This document shows positions 32,130 to 37,217 of a stretch of 37,217 bases of DNA, piece by piece; the first letter of the stretch is position 1; each line of letters starts with the position of its first letter. The notes beneath the pieces were generated by a model. The model was given only the letters and a program-made list of their open reading frames with translations. It was not told the origin of the DNA and searched no databases. This DNA comes from WHTX01 sp038255145 (GTDB lineage Bacteria; Actinomycetota; Acidimicrobiia; Acidimicrobiales; CAIXPF01). A program made the position numbers and the translations under genes. The stretch lies in contig JBBSLP010000063.1 in assembly GCA_038255145.1 (NCBI GenBank), positions 1-37,217 on the forward strand. The letters run 5' to 3'.

Positions 32130-33671
32130 TCGCTGGGTCTGCGTCTGGGATTGCGACTGGGATTGCGAAGAAGAGGACGACGTCTGGGACTGGCTCTGGG
32201 ACTGGCCGGAGATGCGTTCCCGGCGGCCGGGGCCGATGACGGTGGGATCGACCACCCAGGTGTCCTTGCTGCCGCCGCCCTGGGAGCTGTTGACGACCAG
32301 GGAGCCCTCGGTCAGGGCCACCCGGGTGAGACCGCCCTGGGTGACGTAGGGCTGCTCGCCCGAGAGGATGAAGGGGCGCAGGTCCACGTGGCGGGGGACG
32401 ACGCCGTCGGGGCTCAGGGTGGGGGCGGTGGAGAGCTGCAGGGTGGGCTGGCCCACGTGGTTGCGGGGGTCGGCCAGGATGAGGCGGCGGACGTCGTCAC
32501 GCTCGGCCGCGGTGGAGTGGGGGCCGATGAAGACCCCGTAGCCGCCGGACTCGTTGGTCGGCTTGACCACCATCTCCTCGAGGTGGGTGAGCACGTGCTG
32601 GCGCTGCTTCTCGTCGGCGCACAGGAAGGTGGGGACGTTGGGGATCTTGGCCTCTTCGCCCAGGTAGTACCGGATGAGCTCGGGCACGTAGGCGTAGATG
32701 GCCTTGTCGTCGGCCACGCCGGCGCCGGGGGAGTTGGCGATGGCCACGTTGCCGGCCCGCCATGCCCGCATGAGCCCGGGCACGCCCAGGACCGAGGTGG
32801 GCCCGAAGACCTCGGGGTCGAGGAACAGGTCGTCGACCCGGCGGTAGACGACGTCGACGCGGACGAGGCCGGCGACGGTGCGCATGTGGAGGATGTCGTC
32901 GTCGTCGACGACGAGGTCGACGCCCTCGACGAGGTGGGCGCCCAGCTGTTGGGCCAGGTAGGCGTGCTCGAAGTAGGCCGAGTTGAAGATGCCGGGGGTG
33001 AGCACGGCGATGACGGGCTGGTTGCCCGGGCGGGGGGAGAGGGAGCTGAGCTGGTGGTGGAGGCGGTTGGGGTACGAGTCGACGGGGTGGATGTCGAGGT
33101 CGCGGAACAGGTCGGCGAAGACACGTTTGGTGATCTGGCGGTTCTCGAGCATGTAGGAGGCGCCGGAGGGGACCCGCAGGTTGTCCTCGAGCACGTACAG
33201 GGTGCCGTCGGCGTCGCGGACGAGGTCGCTGCCGCAGATGTGGGCCCACAGGCCCCGGGGCGGGTTCACGCCCACGCACTGGGGGCGGAAGTTGACCGAA
33301 TCGGCCAGCAGCTCGACGGGGAGCACGCCGTCGGCGATGACCTTGCCGGCGCCGTAGAGGTCGTCGATGAACAGGTTCATGGCGTGGAGGCGCTGGATGA
33401 GGCCTTCGCTGGTCTTGTCCCACTCCTGGGTGGAGATGACCCGGGGGATGACGTCGAAGGGCCAGACCCGGTCGATGTTGCCGGCTTCGGTGTAGACGGT
33501 GAAGGTGATGCCCATGGCGGCCACGGTGAGCTCGGCCGCCCGCTGGCGCTCGACCAGGCCGGGCCCCAGGGTGGCCAGCAGGTCGACGACCCCTTCACAG
33601 CCCGGCCGGGCCGCTCCGTCGACCAGCATCTCGTCCCAGCAGCCGGGACTGGCGTAGTCCGTCCAGGTCAC
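32127..33671 (-). CDS. circularly permuted type 2 ATP-grasp enzyme with a Gln/Ser-rich tail
   Basis: DUF404/DUF407 protein, first gene of the operon. Two GTG starts are possible: 33677 (2 nt after GGGGAG, too close) and 33671 (8 nt after it), so 33671 is preferred, giving 514 residues. The core matches the family: WDEMLVDGAARPGCEG, VISTQEWDKTSEGLIQRLHA, YVLEDNLRVPSGASYMLENR (ATP/metal-binding E-D-N-x-R), FNSAYFEHAYLAQQLG, VVKPTNESGGYGVFIG (ATP-binding Lys and glycine loop) and GGLTRVALTEGSLVVNSSQG. The last 25 residues consist of QSQSQSQ, TSSSSS, QSQSQSQ and TQTQR, with ten Gln. Such enzymes should join a carboxylate to an amine using ATP; substrates are unknown. Confidence 0.93.
   Translation of the reverse strand: MTWTDYASPGCWDEMLVDGAARPGCEGVVDLLATLGPGLVERQRAAELTVAAMGITFTVYTEAGNIDRVWPFDVIPRVISTQEWDKTSEGLIQRLHAMNLFIDDLYGAGKVIADGVLPVELLADSVNFRPQCVGVNPPRGLWAHICGSDLVRDADGTLYVLEDNLRVPSGASYMLENRQITKRVFADLFRDLDIHPVDSYPNRLHHQLSSLSPRPGNQPVIAVLTPGIFNSAYFEHAYLAQQLGAHLVEGVDLVVDDDDILHMRTVAGLVRVDVVYRRVDDLFLDPEVFGPTSVLGVPGLMRAWRAGNVAIANSPGAGVADDKAIYAYVPELIRYYLGEEAKIPNVPTFLCADEKQRQHVLTHLEEMVVKPTNESGGYGVFIGPHSTAAERDDVRRLILADPRNHVGQPTLQLSTAPTLSPDGVVPRHVDLRPFILSGEQPYVTQGGLTRVALTEGSLVVNSSQGGGSKDTWVVDPTVIGPGRRERISGQSQSQSQTSSSSSQSQSQSQTQTQR
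32130..32204 (-). repeat. Gln-Ser/Thr codon repeat encoding the ATP-grasp tail
   Basis: Codons alternate Gln (both CAG and CAA) with Ser (AGC, TCC, TCG) or Thr (ACG, ACC) for about 25 codons, broken by a short Ser run. The use of many different synonymous codons, including AT-richer CAA, is unlike a DNA-slippage repeat and suggests that the peptide, not the DNA, is conserved. A short version of the same peptide ends the fusion protein at 25125-25166. Confidence 0.8.
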
Positions 33672-33677
33672 AGGCAC

Positions 33678-33910
33678 CGCTCCCCGGTGTCGTTCTGGCC
33701 GGTCGTGGCAGCCGGCCAGGAAGCTCGCGAGTGCATCCCCCCTGGGCTACTCGGGGCATCGATCCGCACCGTGTCCCCCGTGTTTCCGGCCCGTGAACTG
33801 CTGTGCCCGGCGGCCGTTGGCCGTGCGGGCGGGGATCGCTACCCCCATGGTGCCGTCGATGGCCTCGGCGGGCGAGCGTCAGTTTCTGGCGGGTCACCGG
33901 TTGCCTGGCC
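33678..33910. other. intergenic stretch upstream of the ATP-grasp operon
   Basis: About 230 bases separate the operon start from the stop of the DUF222/HNH gene (both on the minus strand). It should hold the operon promoter, but I find no convincing -35/-10 pair on the minus strand. No protein-like frame is seen. Confidence 0.4.
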
Positions 33911-35188
33911 TCACGCTGCTTCGGCCGCCGCACCGGGCGGTGCGTCCGCGGACAGGCTGGCGCCGCCTTGGGCACCGCATTCGCTTATGGATCCGCGACC
34001 TCCTCCGGTGGAGAGGTCGTCGGGCGTGTCGGAGCGCCAGGGGGTGATGGTGAACAGGCTGCCGTCTGGTTGATGCACCTGTGGTCGTCGACCGTGGAAC
34101 TGTATGGTCCACTTCTCTTTGTGGAGGAAGGTGTGGTGACTTCGACACAGCAGGGCACCGTTGTCGATCTTGGTCTCGCCGCCGTGTTCCCATGGTCGGC
34201 AGTGGTGTATGTCGCAATGACCGGGCGGTCGATCGCAGCCGGGGAAGACGCACCCCTGGTCGCGGATGGTGACGGCACGACGGATGCCCCGGGGCCATCG
34301 TGGTGTGTCTCGGCCGACGTCGAGCACTTCGCTGTCGGCGTTGAGCACGACCCGGAACATGGTGGCGTCACACGTCGCCATGGGCGGTTCGCCGGCCACG
34401 TCGTGGGGGACGACGACGGCGACGCGGTACCTGTCCGGTGCGGAGCGTTCGGAGGGTTCGCGGCGCATGGACTGGGCCACCAGTTCGACCAGGGCCATGG
34501 CCCGTAGTGCCGAGGCGGGCTTGCCGGCCAACGCCGGGTCGCCGTCGCGGGCGGCTCGCAACAGCCGGTCGAACCCGGCCTGGATGCCGGCTTCGAGGAT
34601 GGCGTTGTCGTCGGGGGCGAAGGTCCCCTCCAGCTCGCCGCAGCCGTCGGCGGTGGTGGAGTGGCAGAGCTCGGACTGGGGCTCGGGAGCGGATCCGGGC
34701 AGTTCAGCGGCCTTGTCGGCCTGTTCGATCCACCGGCGGGTGACGATGGCGTAGGCCGGCGCATCGAGCTCGAGCGCCCGATTGACCAGGGCGGCCTCGT
34801 CCTCGACGGCCAGTTCGGGGTGCTTGGCCACGCACGCCGAAGCCGAGCGCACGTGCTCGGCCGACAGGGTCCCCGCCCGGGCGGGGACGGCCAACGACGG
34901 CAGCAGGCGCAGGGCCCGCCCGTCCCGGATCCGGCCCCGATGGACTCGAGGGGCGCTGCCCGTGCGGGCGGCCAGCCACTGGGCTGCGGACGTCGCCCCG
35001 CCCGCGGCCCATTCGTGGCTGCGGTCGAGCGCGTCGTTGGTGAGGGCGGCGAAGGCGGAGGCTGCGTTCACCAGCCGGGCGGCGTCCAACGCCAGTTGCC
35101 GCACGCCGAGGCGGAGGATGTCGTCCTCGTCGACCGCGGCCAACGCCGTGATCCACGCCTCGATGTCGAGGTCTTCGCCTGCCGCCAT
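33911..35188 (-). CDS. DUF222 and HNH endonuclease domain protein (13E12-repeat-like)
   Basis: A 425-residue protein from ATG 35188 (MAAGEDLDIEAW). ATG 35197 is also in frame but overlaps the -10, and the frame farther upstream is not protein-like. Residues about 20-295 are the DUF222 helical region (RLVNAASAFAALTNDALDRS, VHRGRIRDGRAL, LSAEHVRSASACV). The C-terminus is an HNH nuclease: C313-x4-C318, D326-I-H328-H329, N343, C348 and H351-H352, i.e. CVFPGCDRPPGHCDIHHCRP. Mycobacterial 13E12 proteins share this design, and some have SOS boxes (literature from memory). A LexA-type box lies 33 bp upstream of the start, so DNA damage control is likely. Probably a mobile-element-associated nuclease. 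Confidence 0.88.
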   Translation of the reverse strand: MAAGEDLDIEAWITALAAVDEDDILRLGVRQLALDAARLVNAASAFAALTNDALDRSHEWAAGGATSAAQWLAARTGSAPRVHRGRIRDGRALRLLPSLAVPARAGTLSAEHVRSASACVAKHPELAVEDEAALVNRALELDAPAYAIVTRRWIEQADKAAELPGSAPEPQSELCHSTTADGCGELEGTFAPDDNAILEAGIQAGFDRLLRAARDGDPALAGKPASALRAMALVELVAQSMRREPSERSAPDRYRVAVVVPHDVAGEPPMATCDATMFRVVLNADSEVLDVGRDTPRWPRGIRRAVTIRDQGCVFPGCDRPPGHCDIHHCRPWEHGGETKIDNGALLCRSHHTFLHKEKWTIQFHGRRPQVHQPDGSLFTITPWRSDTPDDLSTGGGRGSISECGAQGGASLSADAPPGAAAEAA

Positions 35189-35195
35189 GTGGACC

Positions 35196-35225
35196 ATGTT
35201 AGCAGCACTATGAGCCAAACACGAA
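35196..35225 (-). promoter_or_regulatory. candidate promoter of the DUF222/HNH gene
   Basis: Minus strand TTCGTG (35225-35220), 18 bp, then TAACAT (35201-35196), which ends 7 nt before ATG 35188. The -35 overlaps the SOS box at 35221-35236, so bound LexA would block it. A leaderless mRNA is expected. Confidence 0.45.
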
Positions 35226-35236
35226 CGGACGTTCGA
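35221..35236 (-). promoter_or_regulatory. LexA-type SOS box
   Basis: acgaacggacgttcga matches the actinobacterial/mycobacterial consensus TCGAAC-N4-GTTCGA at 11 of 12 defined positions; only the first base (a for t) differs. It overlaps the probable -35 region of the DUF222/HNH gene, the right place for repression by LexA. Confidence 0.75.
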
Positions 35237-35454
35237 CCTTTCTCCATGAGGACGTGACCACCGCCAGTTGTACTCCTCAGAGTGAGGTTGGCCGTCCCAT
35301 GTCGCGCCGATTTCCGCCGTTCCATCGCCGAGATCGACATCACCTACCCCGCCGACCTCCCCAAGCCGTGACCCGAGCCGGGTCCAAGCGGGTGGCGGTG
35401 ATCGGCGGGCCGCGGCTCGCCACTGATGCTCGTCTCGGCCGGGAGGGCCGGGCA

Positions 35455-35933
35455 TGACGGGCGTGACGGGCCAGGGCCGGGATGTGCCGGCCCTGGATCC
35501 GGTTGCGTTCGCCGAGAAGGTGCTCGCCCTGCTGGACACGGGGCGGCGGAGGGCGACCTACAGGTTCGCAACCTCACCTCGCTCGTCGACCTGGCCGTGG
35601 CGAGGGCGGCCGGGCCCGACGACGCCGTGATGGTGCCGGCTCGGAAGGTGGGCCGCCGGGTGTTCGAGCTGCTGTGGCGCCACGCGGTCCCCTACTCCGG
35701 TGCTGCCGGCGGTGAGGGGTACCTGCGCCACTCGACGCTCGACCCCCAGAGGCAGCCGGACCTGGTGGTGAAGGTGGAGCGCTTCCGTCGGGCCCACCGC
35801 CTGCCGGCAGGGGTGACGCCGGGCCGGGCGCGGGCGCTGGCCCCAGCGGGTCGATGCGGGAGGTCGCGTGGTGGAGGACCGATTCCTCCGCGACTACGGC
35901 TGGCGCGACGAGGTCGCTGCCGGCGTCGTGTAG
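35455..35933 (+). pseudogene. frameshifted relic of an actinobacterial endonuclease-like protein
   Basis: Frame one starts at ATG 35455 (MTGVTGQGRDVPALDPVAFA ... KVLALLDTGRRRATYRF). Around 35555-35570 coding quality shifts to the next frame: LTSLVDLAVARAAGPDD, PARKVGRRVFELLWRHAVPY and VVKVERFRRAHRLPAG. Past about 35845 a third segment reads VVEDRFLRDYGWRDEV to TAG 35931-35933. From memory the order matches a family of 300-350-residue HNH-like endonuclease proteins, with the middle (about 100 residues) missing. At least one frameshift and one large deletion are therefore present, so it is not functional. It lies between an HNH gene and a toxin-antitoxin locus. Confidence 0.6.
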
Positions 35934-35937
35934 CCGC

Positions 35938-36199
35938 GACCATGCGCTCGATGGCGTGGGACTCGCCCACCACGACATCGGCGGTGCCCGCTGCCGGAAC
36001 GAGGTCTACCTGTACGACACGTTCGGCGGCGGGATCGGCCTCAGTCGCGTGGCCTACCAGCGCTTCGACGAGATCATCGAGCTGGGTCGACGACGGCTGT
36101 CCGTCGTGCGTGATGCTCAGCCGGCGTCCCGATGGCAACAAGGGCTTGTCCAAGTCCGGCGCCATCGCTGTCCTGGAATCCTTGCGCAAGGCCCGCTGA
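35938..36199 (+). pseudogene. fragment of the DUF1998 C-terminus of a DEXH helicase (MrfA-like)
   Basis: One frame reads DHALDGVGLAHHDIGGARC and EVYLYDTFGGGIGLSRVAYQ followed by RFDEIIELGRRRLS, then near 36095 the next frame continues DDGCPSCVMLSRRPDGNKGL and SKSGAIAVLESLRKAR to TGA 36199. Both halves match the DUF1998 zinc-binding tail of large DNA-repair or defence-associated helicases (YD-x-x-x-G-G-x-G-L; GCPSCV; K-x-G-A). One frameshift separates them. The helicase body is absent, so this is only a remnant left by deletion. Its junction with the preceding relic is abrupt. Confidence 0.65.
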
Positions 36200-36215
36200 C
36201 GCAGCCTCCTTACAT

Positions 36216-36231
36216 GTATCCAACCGGATAC
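36216..36231 (+). promoter_or_regulatory. palindromic operator overlapping the -10 of the XRE antitoxin
   Basis: GTATCC-aacc-GGATAC is a perfect inverted repeat (6-bp arms, 4-bp centre). It overlaps the -10 hexamer TACTAT (36229-36234), which ends 6 nt before ATG 36241. This placement fits autorepression by the XRE protein, as in most toxin-antitoxin modules. Confidence 0.6.
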
Positions 36232-36234
36232 TAT
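36229..36234 (+). promoter_or_regulatory. -10 element giving a leaderless XRE mRNA
   Basis: TACTAT matches TANNNT and ends 6 nt (ctggcc) before ATG 36241. No ribosome site is present. Confidence 0.5.
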
Positions 36235-36240
36235 CTGGCC

Positions 36241-36747
36241 ATGGCATCGACACTGCTCGAACGTGCTCGGCACGCCGCCGGACTGACCCAGGAGGAGTTG
36301 GCGGGACGCGCCGGGACCTCACGGACGACGCTGTCGGCCTACGAGCGAGGGCGGAAGTCGCCGACGCTGGCGACCGTGGAACGCCTGCTCCAGGGAGCCG
36401 GCTTCGAGTTGTCCGCGGAACCTCGGGTCCGTTTCACCGAGCGCGAGATGCGCCGGGGGCGACCCGTGTTCGTGCCCGACCGCTTGTGGCGCCTGCCTCT
36501 CGGTGACGCGTTCGCCACGGTCGTCCTGCCTCTGAGGTTCAACTGGTCGACACCCGGTTCTGCCGTGGCTCTCGGGGACCGCCGCCACCGTGCGCTGTGC
36601 TACGAGGTCGTGCTGCAGGAAGGCATGCCCGCTGACATGCTCCGCTACGTGGACGGCGCCCTTCTTGTCGACCTCTGGGCCGACCTGGTGCTGCCCACCG
36701 AACTCCGGTCGGCCTGGCAACCCCTGATCGACACGGTGGTCTCATGA
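36241..36747 (+). CDS. XRE-family HTH antitoxin (AbiEii/nucleotidyltransferase-type pair)
   Basis: A 168-residue protein. Residues 4-58 are a Cro/C1-type helix-turn-helix: LLERARHAAGLTQEELAGRA, then SRTTLSAYERGRKSPTLATV. The rest (VFVPDRLWRLPLGDAFATVV ... YVDGALLVDLWADLVLP) is the extension found in XRE proteins that precede nucleotidyltransferase-type (AbiEii-like) toxins. It is expected to neutralise the toxin and repress its own promoter. Its stop overlaps the next ATG in ATGA (36744-36747). ATG 36241 follows a -10 by 6 nt. Confidence 0.85.
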   Translation: MASTLLERARHAAGLTQEELAGRAGTSRTTLSAYERGRKSPTLATVERLLQGAGFELSAEPRVRFTEREMRRGRPVFVPDRLWRLPLGDAFATVVLPLRFNWSTPGSAVALGDRRHRALCYEVVLQEGMPADMLRYVDGALLVDLWADLVLPTELRSAWQPLIDTVVS

Positions 36748-36983
36748 TCGGCCTGACCGACTTCCAGCTCGAGGTCGCTCGCCTCGTCTTCTCGACGCCG
36801 GCCTCGGAAGGGTTCCTCCTCGACGGAGGCGGCGCCCTCCTCGCCTCGGGCCTCACCACTCGACCTGCCGAGGACCTCGACTTCTTCGGCGAGCCGGGTC
36901 AAGCCGACGTCGCATTGGTGCGTGACCAGTTCGAGGCGGCATCGGTGGAGCGTGGATGGAGGGTGGGGGCGGACGCCTGGTGA
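36744..36983 (+). pseudogene. truncated AbiEii/AbiGii nucleotidyltransferase-type toxin
   Basis: The 79-residue product begins MIGLTDFQLEVARLVFSTPA and contains GFLLDGGGALLASGLTTRPA-EDLDFF, the nucleotidyltransferase start (G-G-x ... D-x-D). Family members run to about 220-300 residues. Here the frame stops at TGA 36981-36983, after GWRVGADAW, and the next sequence is the promoter of another antitoxin. The catalytic core and the rest of the toxin are missing, so this is a remnant. The intact partner antitoxin is kept. Confidence 0.75.
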
Positions 36984-37018
36984 CCTCGACGCAACCGTCA
37001 GCGCACCTCCGGGAGGCC

Positions 37019-37046
37019 TGTACATCTCTGTACATCGTTGTACGAT
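37019..37046 (+). promoter_or_regulatory. three phased TGTAC repeats and the -10 of the Phd-type gene
   Basis: TGTACAT (37019-37025), TGTACAT (37029-37035) and TGTACGAT (37039-37046) repeat with an exact 10-bp period, so they face the same side of the helix. The third overlaps the -10 TACGAT (37041-37046), 6 nt before ATG 37053. TGTACA is self-complementary. This is the expected form of a cooperative autoregulatory operator for a Phd/YefM antitoxin. Confidence 0.65.
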
Positions 37047-37052
37047 TTGGGC

Positions 37053-37217
37053 ATGGCGACCCTGACCGTGAGCGAGGCCCGAGCGGCGCTGCCCCAGATC
37101 ATCGAGCGGGTGCTCGCCGGTGAAGAGGTGACGCTCACCCGTCATGGACAGGCGGTGGCGGTGGTCGTGCGGCCCGACCTCCTCCGCGTCCGTCGGGGCG
37201 GCGGGGCACTCGACGAT
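37053..37217 (+). CDS. Phd/YefM-type antitoxin (partial, runs off the window)
   Basis: The first 55 residues are in the window. MATLTVSEARAALPQIIERV then LAGEEVTLTRHGQAVAVVVR matches the Phd/YefM fold (T-x-S-E-A-R-x-x-L-x-x-x-x-x-x-V, then G-E-x-x-x-x-T-R-x-G-x-x-x-A-V). A Fic, RelE or PIN-type toxin would be expected downstream, but it lies outside the window. ATG 37053 is leaderless by position relative to the -10. Confidence 0.88.
   Translation, partial: MATLTVSEARAALPQIIERVLAGEEVTLTRHGQAVAVVVRPDLLRVRRGGGALDD

Noticed and set aside
33595..33975. Small frame on the minus strand between the HNH gene and the ATP-grasp operon
   Set aside because: Arg/Pro-rich composition, no ribosome site and no recognisable motif.
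32121..34073. Plus-strand frame of 650 codons opening with a repeated LGLRLG-type peptide
   Set aside because: The repeat is the reverse complement of the Gln-Ser codon tail; the rest is antisense of the ATP-grasp gene.

Overview
The window is high-GC DNA with frequent GTG starts, an F420-type luciferase-like oxidoreductase, a DUF222/HNH protein behind an actinobacterial-type SOS box, and MMPL/TetR and Kup genes. Together these point to an actinobacterium, perhaps of the Acidimicrobiia. The lineage is inferred from gene style only; no rRNA or other marker is present. I see no tRNA, rRNA or CRISPR.

Layout. 1-98 is the 3' end of a probable IS630-type transposase. 292-2145 encodes a secreted delta-60 repeat protein with a Thr-rich linker and FG-GAP-like repeats. 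A small membrane protein, a dodecin, and a coupled pair (MBL-fold hydrolase; holin-like/phosphodiesterase membrane protein) follow to 5.8 kb. A TetR regulator and MMPL exporter fill 5.8-9.0 kb. Then come a gene relic, a DAO-family flavoenzyme, a DUF418-like membrane protein, a coupled APH-family kinase/enoyl-CoA hydratase pair, a PAS-GGDEF-EAL gene split by an in-frame stop with a deleted EAL core, an unrecognised 534-aa protein, Kup, an LLM oxidoreductase, threonine ammonia-lyase and an MFS transporter.

The centrepiece is 23.0-33.7 kb: a tightly packed minus-strand operon encoding a circularly permuted ATP-grasp enzyme, an alpha-E protein, a transglutaminase-DUF2126 protein, an ATP-grasp/alpha-E fusion, a second transglutaminase and a zinc-ribbon metallopeptidase. 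This corresponds to the peptide-ligation/tagging system predicted by comparative genomics (Iyer et al. 2009) but, to my knowledge, not biochemically defined. Both ATP-grasp proteins here end in Gln-Ser repeat tails, which could be the acceptor or tag of the system. That link is inference.

The right end (33.9-37.2 kb) is an accessory island: a DUF222/HNH gene under a near-perfect LexA box, frameshifted relics of an endonuclease-like gene and of a DUF1998 helicase C-terminus, an XRE antitoxin with a truncated AbiEii-type toxin, and the start of a Phd/YefM antitoxin behind three phased TGTAC repeats. Several transcription-unit heads share a -10-like TANNNT about 6-7 nt before the start codon, suggesting leaderless mRNAs.
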